Assembly (NCBI GenBank): GCA_017883125.1
Contig: JADGOD010000090.1
Location: 1-18,779, forward strand
Origin: Acidimicrobiales bacterium
GTDB taxonomy: Bacteria; Actinomycetota; Acidimicrobiia; Acidimicrobiales; RAAP-2
Direction: 5' to 3'
Length of the DNA stretch: 18,779 nucleotides
Shown here in pieces: positions 1 to 7,977 of this stretch. The position numbers were made by a program, and so were the translations under genes. The notes beneath the pieces are model-generated. The model was given only the letters and a program-made list of their open reading frames with translations, was not told the DNA's origin and did not search any database. Within the stretch, counting starts at the first letter, position 1. Each line of letters begins with the position of its first letter.

Positions 1-87
1 CAATTCGACCTCCGTAGAGGATCGTCCGTAGGGTCCGATCTCCATCTCGGCGGACCCCTTGAACCCGCCATCTCATTTCCGCAGCGA

Positions 88-107
88 TTCTCGAAGAGTT
101 TCGAGAA
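88..107. terminator. Hairpin downstream of the manB-trm112 operon (possible terminator)
   Basis: A perfect 8-bp inverted repeat (TTCTCGAA, loop GAGT, TTCGAGAA) lies about 70 bases beyond the stop codon of the Trm112-like gene. It has no uridine run on either side, so it would be a tailless terminator of the kind common in high-GC actinobacteria. I could not fix any gene in 1-179; minus-strand frames stay open to the left edge, so another gene of the same operon may begin here. Confidence 0.35.
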
Positions 108-179
108 CAACAACAGTCTCCTCGCCGCCGATCACTCGGCACCGGGTGCCATGGGCGCCGGACGCCGTCGCGTGCTCTC

Positions 180-425
180 TCAGCGAGCGGTACCGGGACC
201 CTGGCCAGTCTCGATCGCGGTTGACGACTTAGCCATCAGGCGGTCGCGCTCGGCGTCATCGACCACCGTGCCCTCATCGGGGAGGAGCACCGGGATGTCA
301 TCGACGACGGCGAACGCCGTCGATGTCCTCGGGTTGAAGAGGAGATCCTCGTCGGCGAAGTAGAGCAGTGGCCCGTGGTCGACCGGGCAGGCCAGGATCT
401 CGATGAGCAGGGTGTCTAGTGCCAT
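180..425 (-). CDS. Trm112-like small protein
   Basis: This is an 81-residue protein of the Trm112 family (Pfam Trm112p). The sequence shows the family layout: LLIEILACPVDHGPL near residues 6-20, then a strand-rich half ending in DDIPVLLPDEG. Bacterial members are small and mostly uncharacterised; eukaryotic Trm112 activates methyltransferases. Family members often carry four zinc-binding cysteines, but only one (residue 12) is present here, so the zinc site appears lost. The ATG at 425 is chosen because AGAGGAA lies about 7 bases upstream and because it follows the manB stop by only 14 bases; a longer frame to 497 would overlap manB. A manB-trm112 pairing is recurrent in actinobacteria, so the two are probably one operon. 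Function here is unknown. Confidence 0.8.
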   Translation of the reverse strand: MALDTLLIEILACPVDHGPLLYFADEDLLFNPRTSTAFAVVDDIPVLLPDEGTVVDDAERDRLMAKSSTAIETGQGPGTAR

Positions 426-439
426 TGCCGCATTCCTCT

Positions 440-1798
440 CTAGGGCCGGGTCAACGATTCGACGAGGTCGAGAACCTCGGCGACGTGCTGTGCGCATGAC
501 TCCGCGTCAGGTGCCTCGACGTTGAGGCGCAAGAGGGGCTCTGTGTTCGATGGCCGGAGGTTGAACCACCACGAGCCGTGATCGACCGTCAGACCGTCAA
601 GGCGATCCGCGGTGCCGCCCGTCCTCTCGACGTGGGCTGCCACCGCTTCGACTGCCGCTGCGGGATCAGGGACCTCGGTGTTGATCTCACCGGAGGCGGC
701 GTAGCGCTGGAAGGGACGGAGCATCTCGGAGAGCGGGATCCCCGATCGGCTCATCAGCTCGAGGACGATCATCGCCGTGATGATCCCCGAGTCCGCCCGA
801 TAGTTATCGCGGAAGTAGTAGTGGCCGCTGTGCTCGCCGCCGAAGACAGCACCGGTCTCGGCCATCACCTGCTTGATGAAGCTGTGGCCCACCATCGTTC
901 TGACGCCGATCCCACCCTTCTCGGCGATGACCTCAGGAACCACCCGAGAGCAGATCAGGTTGTAGAGGATGGTGGCGCCGGGGTTCTTGTCGAGAAGTGC
1001 CGAGGCGACCAGCGCGGTGGTGATCGACCCCGAGACCGGCTGAGCCTTCTCGTCGATCAAGAAGACACGATCGGCATCCCCGTCGAAGGCCAGACCGATG
1101 TCCGCCTTCCCGGCGAGGACCGCTCTCTGGAGATCCTTCAGGTTCTCGGGCTGGATCGGATCTGCGGGGTGGTTGGGGAAGGTCCCGTCGAGCTCCCCGA
1201 AGAGGATCTCCACGTCGAAGGGCAGGCCATCGAAGACCAGCGGTGCCACGAGGCCGCCCATCCCATTGGCGGTGTCGCAGACGATCTTGAGGGGTTTGAG
1301 CGCGGTGAGATCGACGAAGGAGTGCACATGGGCCGCGTAGGCATCGAGAAGGTCGCGCTCCTCGACGCTCCCCTCGCCCCCGGCGGCCGGTGTGACGAGG
1401 AACTGCTCGGTCAGCTCCTCGATCTCGGCGAGGCCGGTGTCTCGGCCGATCGGCTTGGCTCCGGCGAGGCAGAGCTTGATCCCGTTGTACTGCGCGGGGT
1501 TGTGCGAGGCGGTGAACATCACGCCCGGTGCGTCGAGATGACCGGCGGCGAAGTAGAGCAGGTCCGTCGATGCCAAGCCGATGTCGATGATCGATGCGCC
1601 AGCAGCGTTGGCACCTTCGGTGAACGCAGCTGCCAGCGGGACACCCGAGGGTCGCATGTCCCGGGCCAAGAGCAGGGTCGGCGTCGCCGTGAAGGTCGCT
1701 ACAGCAGAGCCGATCGCCCGGCAGAGCGCCTCGTCGATCTGGTCAGGGTAGGTGCCTCGGATGTCGTAGGCCTTGAAGACTCGAGAGGGTGAGGACAT
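440..1798 (-). CDS. manB: Phosphomannomutase/phosphoglucomutase
   Basis: This 452-residue alpha-D-phosphohexomutase interconverts mannose-6-phosphate and mannose-1-phosphate (and probably the glucose forms) in the cytosol, feeding GDP-mannose synthesis. All four active-site loops are visible: the phosphoserine loop TASHNP with Ser98, the metal loop DGDADR at 239-244, the sugar loop GGEHSGH at 320-326, and the phosphate loop RPSNTEP at 415-421. The length is normal for the family and nothing is missing. A GTG directly upstream (1801) is an alternative start; neither has a clear ribosome binding site, and a perfect inverted repeat abuts the start. The Trm112-like gene follows 14 bases downstream. 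Its product would supply precursor for the rmd/glycosyltransferase cluster further right. Mannose versus glucose preference cannot be read from the sequence. Confidence 0.93.
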   Translation of the reverse strand: MSSPSRVFKAYDIRGTYPDQIDEALCRAIGSAVATFTATPTLLLARDMRPSGVPLAAAFTEGANAAGASIIDIGLASTDLLYFAAGHLDAPGVMFTASHNPAQYNGIKLCLAGAKPIGRDTGLAEIEELTEQFLVTPAAGGEGSVEERDLLDAYAAHVHSFVDLTALKPLKIVCDTANGMGGLVAPLVFDGLPFDVEILFGELDGTFPNHPADPIQPENLKDLQRAVLAGKADIGLAFDGDADRVFLIDEKAQPVSGSITTALVASALLDKNPGATILYNLICSRVVPEVIAEKGGIGVRTMVGHSFIKQVMAETGAVFGGEHSGHYYFRDNYRADSGIITAMIVLELMSRSGIPLSEMLRPFQRYAASGEINTEVPDPAAAVEAVAAHVERTGGTADRLDGLTVDHGSWWFNLRPSNTEPLLRLNVEAPDAESCAQHVAEVLDLVESLTRP

Positions 1799-1800
1799 CA

Positions 1801-1826
1801 CCGAGAGCCTAGGTCACGGCTCTCGG
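1801..1826. promoter_or_regulatory. Perfect inverted repeat abutting the manB start
   Basis: CCGAGAGCC (1801-1809) and GGCTCTCGG (1818-1826) form a perfect 9-bp inverted repeat around an 8-base centre, TAGGTCAC. On the minus strand the last base of the repeat is the G of the alternative GTG start of manB, so the hairpin would sit where a ribosome binding site should be. It could be a protein operator or a translation-controlling hairpin. The divergent lipoprotein gene starts about 70 bases away, so an operator here could serve both genes. The structure is seen; the function is inferred. Confidence 0.45.
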
Positions 1827-1894
1827 GGGCCATCAAACCCCAGGTGAGCTGGCCCTGCCTCCAGAACCGGCGACCGCCGTACTAACGTCTCGGC

Positions 1895-2611
1895 GTGACA
1901 TCACGCCCCTTCGCCATCGCCCTCATCGCCACGCGCGGCCTCTAGCTGGCGGCATGCAGCTCTTCGTCGAGCACCAACGCCGAGGCCAAGGCGCTGATCA
2001 CCAAGTCGCAGACCGCCGTCCAGGCCCAGTCGACGGTTCACTTCGTCGACGTGACGAGGTTGAAGACCAAGAGCGAGACGCTCACCGGCCAGATCGGTGC
2101 GACCGAAGCCCAGGAGACCCTGACGATCAGCGGCTCGGTGGCCCTCGAGGTGCGGCTGATCAGCTCGACGATCTACATCCAGTCGACATCGGCGACCGCT
2201 CTTCAGGGCTCTCTCGGCCTCACGGCAACGCAGGCCGCCGGTGCGGTCGGCAAGTGGATCGAGGTCGTCCCCAGTGATTCGACCTACTCGCAGATCGCCC
2301 AGAGCCTCACCATCGTCTCCGCCCTCGGGATCTACTACCCGACCAAGGCCACCGCCAGCCTCGGTGCAGAGACGACGAAGCGCGGGGTGACGGTGATCCC
2401 CGTGATGTCGACCTCGACTCCGTCAACCAAGACGACCGAGGCGACCACGCTCTACGTGGCGAAGTCCACCAGCCTGCCGGTGTCTGCGAGCCTGGTGGCC
2501 AAGCAGGGCTCCACGACGGAGTACAAGGACGCCACGTTCACGGACTGGGGCGGACCGGTGACGGTGACCGCCCCGACTGGCGCCGTCCTCCTCTCCACGC
2601 TGCTCGCCTAG
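1895..2611 (+). pseudogene. LppX/LprAFG-like lipoprotein gene with an in-frame amber codon in the signal peptide
   Basis: From GTG 1895 the frame reads a short basic N-end, a hydrophobic stretch (FAIALIA), then TAG at 1943-1945, and at once the lipobox Leu-Ala-Ala-Cys (codons 18-21, Cys at 1955-1957) followed by SSSS. After that it stays open for over 200 codons to TAG 2609. The mature part, about 218 residues, resembles the mycobacterial LppX/LprAFG lipid-carrier lipoproteins: GKWIEV in the middle and DATFTDWGGPVTVTAPTGA at the end. The lipobox sits exactly where it should, so the true frame must begin upstream of the amber codon. Explanations are a recent nonsense mutation, a base error, or readthrough. 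The first in-frame start after the stop that I see (GTG 2051) would yield an unexported 186-residue protein. A TACTAA-like -10 box lies 10 bases before GTG 1895. No ribosome binding site is evident. Confidence 0.7.
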
Positions 2612-2620
2612 AGCGGCACC

Positions 2621-2640
2621 GGCTCCCCCTCTCGGGGACC
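2621..2640. terminator. Weak hairpin between convergent genes
   Basis: GGCTCCCC and GGGGACC can pair around CTCTC with one bulged base, just after the lipoprotein stop. The 84-base gap separates two converging genes, so a two-way terminator is expected here. There is no uridine tract and the stem is imperfect, so support is weak. Confidence 0.25.
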
Positions 2641-2695
2641 GTGAGATCAGCCGGAGCGAGCGACCCACGACCACGGGCCCAAGACGCCGTGGATG

Positions 2696-5077
2696 TCAGC
2701 GCCTCCGGTGGGCGCCCTTGCGTCGAGACCACCGGGGGATCCACGCCACCGCCCCGAGGCAGAGCACGCTGAGCATCGTCGCGACGACCCCCGTGGTCGT
2801 CGACGGATCTGAGCCGTAGGAGAGCACCACGTGGTGCCGTGTGGGGACCACTGCCATCAGATCGGGGCTGATCCGGTAGGGCCCGGTCGCTCCTTGGACG
2901 TGCCACCTCGGGTAGTACGACACCCGCACCTCCACCGGGACCCCCACGCGATCGACGTCGAACGAGACCGACGACGACGACGTCACGATCTTCGTGATCT
3001 TCGCCGGTGTCACCGCAGGTGACGAGGAGGTCGAGCCGCTGCCTCTCGGCCAGTTGGCAGGACCTGAAGCGGCAAGTGGGCTGTCCCATCGGTAGGGCTG
3101 CTCGAACCACGTCACGTTGATGTTCTTCCAGGTGTCCGACGACGCCTCGATGCCGGGCACCACGATCGGGAGGCGCTTGAGACCGACGACCAGAGGCGCG
3201 TCGTGGATCAGGTAGATCGACCAGGTGGTCGGCGAACCCCCGCTCTCTGCAGAGAACGGACCGATCGTCGTCAGCTTCGTCAGCGATGACGTCTTGTCGG
3301 CGGCGGCGGTCACCGTCGGGCTCGAGGTCATCAGGTACTTCACGCCCAGCATCTGGAGGTGCGCCACGCCCATGGGGACGTTCACCGCGCTGTAGGGAAG
3401 GTTCACCTGGGGGTTGGACGGTGCGGCGGAGACCTCGGCCTGGATGAGGAAGTGGTAGGGGACCGTGGCCGAGGACTCGAAGAAGAGGCCTTCCTGGGAG
3501 CCGACGCAGTTGTTGGTCCAGTACGGGAGCAGCATCAGGGCCATCGGGGTCCCGAACCGGTCGAGCGACGAGCTGTACTCCCACATGGCCCGGCCGCAGC
3601 CGTAGCGGCCGGCGAGAGACCCCATGGTCTTCATGATGGTCTGGTACTCGGGATAGGCCGGCTTGGCCTCATAGCCCGAGTAGTTCCACTGCGCCCACGA
3701 GGAGACCTGGTTCGAACCGACCGTCACGCCGACCGCCTTGAGGGTCGAGGGCGCGACGAGATCTGGGACCATCGGGGGGAGCACGACGAGGATGGCCAGC
3801 GCCAGAAGGGCGACCGGGCCGCCGACGGCGGCAGGGAGCCAGCCATAGGTCCGGCCGTGAGCCCTTCGCCGATGCAGGGATGCCGAGGAGAACGAGCGCT
3901 CGAGCCGCTCCCGACGGATCCACCGGACGAGCGCTGCAACCAGGTAGCCGACCATCCAGGCCCCGATGAGGTAGAGCGAGAGGTACCAGAGCGGGAGGAT
4001 CCGCTCGTTCCACAGGCTCCCTTGAGGCACGACGACGAACGCCAGGGCAGAGACGAGGGCGAGGGCGATGAACGTGATCGCGAAGCGGCTGGCCAGACGG
4101 ATGGCGAGGATCGCCCCGAGGCCAGCGAGGACGGCGACCCAGATCGTGGCCGAGGGGAAGAGCTTGTTGAGGTAGTCCGTGTCGTTGGTGTAGCCCATCG
4201 GGTTCGTGTAGCCCTGGTTCGCCACAAAGGGGATGAACCACCACGCGGAGAGACCGAGACCGATCAACCCTGTCCTGACCGACCACCACAGGGCCTGGGG
4301 TCGGCCGAGCCGAGAGCGGCCGAGGAGCCCAGCGGGGTTGCCCTGTGAGTCGTCGCCTCGAAGCCAGGTCCTCGGCAGGAGGGCGATCAACGTCACGGCA
4401 AGGGCACCGAGGCCGGCGTAGAGGAAGGGCACAAGGTGCGAGCCGAGGCACAGCGCCATGACCACGGGCGTCACCACGCCCCCCTTCCCCTCCTCGACCC
4501 CCCGGGCGAAGAGCCCGATCACCAGGAGGGACAGGGCGAGCGAGAGGGAGAAGGCGTACTCGCCGGCCAGGGTTGAGAAGAGGTTCCCCCCGTCGATCGT
4601 GAACGTCGGATCGAAGAGGAACGGCAGCGTCGCCACAGCGAGCGCGCTCGGAAGCGGCGCTCGGAGGCGGAAGAGGCGGCCGAGCCCGTAGGCGGCGAAC
4701 GGCATCGCCACCGAACCGGCGATCGTGGCCATCTTGAAGGCCACGCCGTAGGAGACGACGTACGAGCCCAGCGCCGCAAGGAGGTCCGGGAAGACGAAGT
4801 AGAAGGTGTAGAGGGGGAACCCGTCGTACCAGCCCGGATACCAGCCGGTGAGGTGACCGTGGGACAGGAGCGATGACCTCAAGAACTCGGGGAGCGCGAC
4901 GTGCGCACCGGTGTCACCGCCGGTGGTGATCGAGGAGTTCAGGAGCAGCTCGGGGTGGAGCTGGGAGATCGTGACCCAGAGGACGCCACCGATGGCGACG
5001 AGAGCGCTGAGGCGAGGGAGTTCACGGCGCCACGCCGCCCAGCGACCCTTGTGGTTCGGGGTGCTCAGTGAAGCCAT
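2696..5077 (-). CDS. Multi-pass membrane protein, PTPS-related/GT-C type, putative glycosyltransferase
   Basis: A 793-residue protein with many predicted membrane helices. After a first helix (about 22-40) comes an extracytoplasmic loop with GGDTGAH (Asp55, His59), then WYPGWYDGFPLY near 79-90. This matches the membrane family annotated as 6-pyruvoyl-tetrahydropterin-synthase-related, whose fold resembles GT-C glycosyltransferases using lipid-linked sugars and whose name does not imply pterin chemistry. After the helix bundle a large soluble outer domain follows (roughly 430-750) with SYYPRWHV, then a last helix and a basic tail (RRKGAHRRR). The ATG at 5077 lies inside the end of the CPBP gene (13-base overlap) with no good ribosome binding site, so translation is probably coupled. 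Donor and acceptor are unknown; a role in surface glycan or glycolipid assembly is inferred. Confidence 0.72.
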   Translation of the reverse strand: MASLSTPNHKGRWAAWRRELPRLSALVAIGGVLWVTISQLHPELLLNSSITTGGDTGAHVALPEFLRSSLLSHGHLTGWYPGWYDGFPLYTFYFVFPDLLAALGSYVVSYGVAFKMATIAGSVAMPFAAYGLGRLFRLRAPLPSALAVATLPFLFDPTFTIDGGNLFSTLAGEYAFSLSLALSLLVIGLFARGVEEGKGGVVTPVVMALCLGSHLVPFLYAGLGALAVTLIALLPRTWLRGDDSQGNPAGLLGRSRLGRPQALWWSVRTGLIGLGLSAWWFIPFVANQGYTNPMGYTNDTDYLNKLFPSATIWVAVLAGLGAILAIRLASRFAITFIALALVSALAFVVVPQGSLWNERILPLWYLSLYLIGAWMVGYLVAALVRWIRRERLERSFSSASLHRRRAHGRTYGWLPAAVGGPVALLALAILVVLPPMVPDLVAPSTLKAVGVTVGSNQVSSWAQWNYSGYEAKPAYPEYQTIMKTMGSLAGRYGCGRAMWEYSSSLDRFGTPMALMLLPYWTNNCVGSQEGLFFESSATVPYHFLIQAEVSAAPSNPQVNLPYSAVNVPMGVAHLQMLGVKYLMTSSPTVTAAADKTSSLTKLTTIGPFSAESGGSPTTWSIYLIHDAPLVVGLKRLPIVVPGIEASSDTWKNINVTWFEQPYRWDSPLAASGPANWPRGSGSTSSSPAVTPAKITKIVTSSSSVSFDVDRVGVPVEVRVSYYPRWHVQGATGPYRISPDLMAVVPTRHHVVLSYGSDPSTTTGVVATMLSVLCLGAVAWIPRWSRRKGAHRRR

Positions 5078-5886
5078 AGCAGCACGGTCGAGGTTGACAC
5101 CGTGTAGCTCAACATGGCGAGCCCGTTGAACGAAGCGTGCGTCACGATGCTCATCCCGAGCTTCCCGGTCTTGAGGAACAGGACCGAGAGCACGATCCCC
5201 ACCACCATGAGACCCGGGAGCTGCACCAACTCACCATGGGAGAGCCCGAAGAGGAGCCCGTCGGCGAGGACGGCGACCACCATGCCGATCCGCTGGGCCT
5301 TCACCCTGTCGAACGATGTGGCGACCCCCACCAGGCCTCGCAGGAGAAGGCCGCGGAAGAAGATCTCCTCGACCACCGGTGCTCCGATGACCGTCATCAG
5401 GATGATCAGCACGTACCCGGCGCCGTGGCTGCCCCCCGTGAGCTTGGTGATCGGCGCGTTGAAGTGGTCGATGTGCTTCATGAACGGCTGGTACATCACT
5501 CCGATCACGATCTGCGTGGCGATGCCGACCAGGATCCCGAGCAGGTCTCGTGGTCGGAACGCGACGCCGAGGCGCCGCCGGATCGGCCCACTGGCCCGGA
5601 TCGCCAGGAGGGCCGCGCCGAGGAACCCGCCCCACAGGCCGAGAAGGCTGGTGACGACGTACCACCCGGGAGGCGACGTCGAGTGGGAGATCACCGTGAG
5701 GTTGGAGGACTGGCCGTTCACCGCTGCGACGAGGGACACCAGACCGGCGCTCAGGATCTGTCCCGCCACGAACCCGCCGACGGCCAGGAGCAGCCAACGA
5801 AGCGCCTCTTGGCGGCTCAGCGGCTCGGCGAAGACGCCCTGGGCGGCGAACCGGCGCGGCGGCTCCGTCGTTGTCGGGTCCGTCAC
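5065..5886 (-). CDS. CPBP family intramembrane metalloprotease
   Basis: A 273-residue membrane protein with the three signatures of the CPBP (CAAX protease and bacteriocin-processing, Rce1-like) family: EEIFFR (Glu173, Glu174, Arg178), FGLSHGE (His217), and THASFN (His250, Asn254). Several hydrophobic helices surround them, as in Rce1-type glutamate proteases that cut within the membrane. The GTG at 5886 is chosen because GGAGA lies about 5 bases upstream; a start at 5934 has no such support and would take up most of the gap to ftsH. It overlaps the next membrane gene by 13 bases, so the two form one operon and may share a task, perhaps maturation or protection of the neighbour. Bacterial substrates are rarely known and none can be named here. 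Confidence 0.88.
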   Translation of the reverse strand: MTDPTTTEPPRRFAAQGVFAEPLSRQEALRWLLLAVGGFVAGQILSAGLVSLVAAVNGQSSNLTVISHSTSPPGWYVVTSLLGLWGGFLGAALLAIRASGPIRRRLGVAFRPRDLLGILVGIATQIVIGVMYQPFMKHIDHFNAPITKLTGGSHGAGYVLIILMTVIGAPVVEEIFFRGLLLRGLVGVATSFDRVKAQRIGMVVAVLADGLLFGLSHGELVQLPGLMVVGIVLSVLFLKTGKLGMSIVTHASFNGLAMLSYTVSTSTVLLWLH

Positions 5887-5904
5887 GAATCTCCACGATA
5901 GTGA

Positions 5905-5922
5905 ACTCGGATGGTTCCGAGT
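5905..5922. promoter_or_regulatory. Inverted repeat in the ftsH/CPBP divergent promoter gap
   Basis: ACTCGG (5905-5910) and CCGAGT (5917-5922) form a perfect 6-bp inverted repeat with a 6-base centre. It lies in the 71-base gap between the divergent CPBP (GTG 5886) and ftsH (ATG 5958) starts, where promoters for both must sit. It is a candidate operator for joint control. I could not place convincing -35 and -10 boxes for either gene. Confidence 0.3.
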
Positions 5923-5957
5923 CCCCGATACCAAGCCCGAGAGCGCCTCCGCCTAGC

Positions 5958-7973
5958 ATGGGAGCTGTGGCAACCCCCAAAACGCCTGATGAGGCCCAGA
6001 AACCCAAGAACGCGACCCCACGGGGCAAGGAGCAGAACTGGCGGCTGATCTGGTTGATCATCGCCGTGGTGGCCCTCTTGGTCGTCATCGTCCCGGCCGT
6101 GCTGCCCCACTCGAGCTCGAAGAGCCTGAGCTACTCGCAGTTCCTCACCGACGCCAACAACCACAAGATCAAGACCGCCACCTTCGACAACACCTCCGGG
6201 TCGATCTCCGGGAAGCTCAAGAACGGCACCTCGTACCAATCGATGGGCTTCAACCCCCCGCTGCCGACGGACATCGCCACCGTTCGCAGGGACGGGGTCG
6301 TCGTCAACGTCGTGACTCCGTCGAATGCGCTGAGCACCTGGCTGCCCTACATCTTCTTGATCGCCCTCTTCGTCGGGATGATGGTCTTCGTCGGTCGCCA
6401 GGCACGCGGCCAGATGAACGGGATCATGTCGGTCGGCAAGTCCAAGGCCAAGCTCTACTCCACGGAACGGCCGTCGACGACCTTCGCCGACGTCGCCGGC
6501 TACCAGGGCGTCAAGACCGAGATCGCCGAGGTGGTCGACTTCCTCAAGCACCCGGCCCGCTTCAACGACATCGGTGCCCGCATCCCACGAGGGATCCTCC
6601 TCGTCGGCCCCCCGGGGACCGGCAAGACCCTCATGGCCCGGGCCGTGGCCGGTGAGGCCGGCGTGCCCTTCCTCTCGGTCACCGGGAGCGACTTCATGGA
6701 GATGTTCGTCGGCGTCGGTGCAAGCCGGGTCCGAGACCTCTTCCAGACCGCCCGAAAGCAGGCACCGGCCATCATCTTCGTCGACGAGATCGACTCCATC
6801 GGTCGAAAGCGGGGCGCCGGGCTGGGTGGCGGCCACGACGAGCGCGAGCAGACGCTCAACCAGATGCTCTCCGAGATGGACGGGTTCGACTCCGCCGAAG
6901 GCGTCGTGATCATCGGCGCGACCAACCGCCCCGACATCCTCGACCCCGCCCTGCTCCGACCGGGACGCTTCGACCGCCAGATCGTCGTGCCACTCCCTGA
7001 TCTCGAAGAACGGCTTCCCATCCTCAAGGTCCACTGCCGCGGCAAGCAGATCGCCGAGGGGGTCGACCTCGAAATGGTCGCTCGGGGCACGCCAGGGATG
7101 AGCGGGGCAGATCTCGCCAACTTGGTCAACGAAGCCGCGCTCCATGCCGTCCGCCGTGGTTCGGTGACCATCACCATGGAGGACTTCGAGACCGCACGGG
7201 ACCGTGTCCTGATCGGCCAGCGTCGAGACAGCCTGGTGCTCTCCGACGCCGAGAAGGAGCGCGTCGCCTACCACGAGGGCGGCCACGCCATCCTCGCCTA
7301 CGTCCTCGAAGAGGCCGACCCCGTGCACAAGGTCACCATCCTCCCCACCGGCATGGCGCTGGGGGTGACGATGCAGATGCCCATGGAGGAGCGTCACATC
7401 CACCCTCGTCAGATGATCGAAGACTCCCTCTGCGTCCGGATGGGTGGCCGGGTCGCCGAGCTCATCGTCTACGGCGACCTCTCCACCGGCGCGGCCAACG
7501 ATCTTGTGGGCAACACCGAGCTGGCGCGCCGGATGGTGCGCGAATGGGGCATGAGCGACAAGATCGGCCCGATGGCGTGGGGCTCCCAGGGCCAGGTCTT
7601 CCTCGGCGAGGACCTCATGCACTCTCGGGACTACTCAGAAGATACCAGCCGAGTCATCGATGACGAGGTCGAGCGCATCCTCCGCGAGCAGGAGACCAGG
7701 GCCATCGAGCTGCTCAACCGTCACCGTGCCGGACTCAACAAGGTGGCCGAGGCCCTCCTCGAGTCAGAGACGATCGACGGCGAGACGGTTGGCAAGCTGG
7801 TCGATGAGGCCTTCGGCGGGCCTGTCCACGAGCGTGGGCCCAAAGCCGTGGTCCCCTCGTTCAACGGATCGGTTCACGCCGACAGCGCCCAGCCGCCGAC
7901 AGCGATCGACGAACCGACCTCCGAGAAGCCGTGGTCCCCGCCGACCTGGTCGGGCGGCGACCTCTCCACCTGA
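5958..7973 (+). CDS. ftsH: ATP-dependent zinc metalloprotease FtsH
   Basis: A 671-residue AAA+ protease anchored in the membrane that extracts and degrades membrane and unstable cytosolic proteins. Domains in order: membrane helix (about 29-50), small outer domain, second helix (about 128-148), AAA module with Walker A GPPGTGKT (217-224), Walker B IIFVDEID (272-279) and the second region of homology ending RPGRFDR, then the peptidase domain with zinc motif HEGGH (439-443) and the third ligand Asp515 in TGAANDL. The C-terminal tail is Pro/Ser-rich. HEGGH in place of HEAGH is a normal variant in actinobacteria. ATG 5958 is preferred; a GTG at 5967 is possible and no strong ribosome binding site decides. 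A TTG further upstream (5871) would overlap the CPBP gene. It is divergent from the CPBP protease. Confidence 0.95.
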   Translation: MGAVATPKTPDEAQKPKNATPRGKEQNWRLIWLIIAVVALLVVIVPAVLPHSSSKSLSYSQFLTDANNHKIKTATFDNTSGSISGKLKNGTSYQSMGFNPPLPTDIATVRRDGVVVNVVTPSNALSTWLPYIFLIALFVGMMVFVGRQARGQMNGIMSVGKSKAKLYSTERPSTTFADVAGYQGVKTEIAEVVDFLKHPARFNDIGARIPRGILLVGPPGTGKTLMARAVAGEAGVPFLSVTGSDFMEMFVGVGASRVRDLFQTARKQAPAIIFVDEIDSIGRKRGAGLGGGHDEREQTLNQMLSEMDGFDSAEGVVIIGATNRPDILDPALLRPGRFDRQIVVPLPDLEERLPILKVHCRGKQIAEGVDLEMVARGTPGMSGADLANLVNEAALHAVRRGSVTITMEDFETARDRVLIGQRRDSLVLSDAEKERVAYHEGGHAILAYVLEEADPVHKVTILPTGMALGVTMQMPMEERHIHPRQMIEDSLCVRMGGRVAELIVYGDLSTGAANDLVGNTELARRMVREWGMSDKIGPMAWGSQGQVFLGEDLMHSRDYSEDTSRVIDDEVERILREQETRAIELLNRHRAGLNKVAEALLESETIDGETVGKLVDEAFGGPVHERGPKAVVPSFNGSVHADSAQPPTAIDEPTSEKPWSPPTWSGGDLST

Positions 7974-7977
7974 CCCC

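Noticed and set aside
1..44. Possible minus-strand gene start at the left edge (ATG at 44, with AAGGGG about 9 bases upstream)
   Set aside because: Only about 15 codons are visible and three minus-strand frames are open, so neither frame nor product can be chosen.
578..1792. Long plus-strand open frame of 404 codons opposite manB
   Set aside because: It is the antisense shadow of a gene with all four phosphohexomutase motifs; its translation is Arg/Asp/Gly-rich with no recognisable fold.
1943..1945. TAG as a pyrrolysine codon
   Set aside because: No Pyl genes are in view and such use is not expected in a signal peptide; a mutation or base error is far simpler.
2051..2611. Start of the lipoprotein gene at GTG 2051
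   Set aside because: It would drop the lipobox at codons 18-21 of the frame from 1895, which is too well placed to be chance; it remains the fallback if the amber codon is real and not read through.
5871..5957. Longer ftsH start at TTG 5871
   Set aside because: It would overlap the CPBP start at 5886 and adds a Ser/Pro stretch with no FtsH similarity.
5883..7622. Minus-strand open frame of 579 codons opposite ftsH
   Set aside because: It lies antisense to an unmistakable FtsH and its composition (His, Asp, Val, Gly) is that of a high-GC shadow frame.
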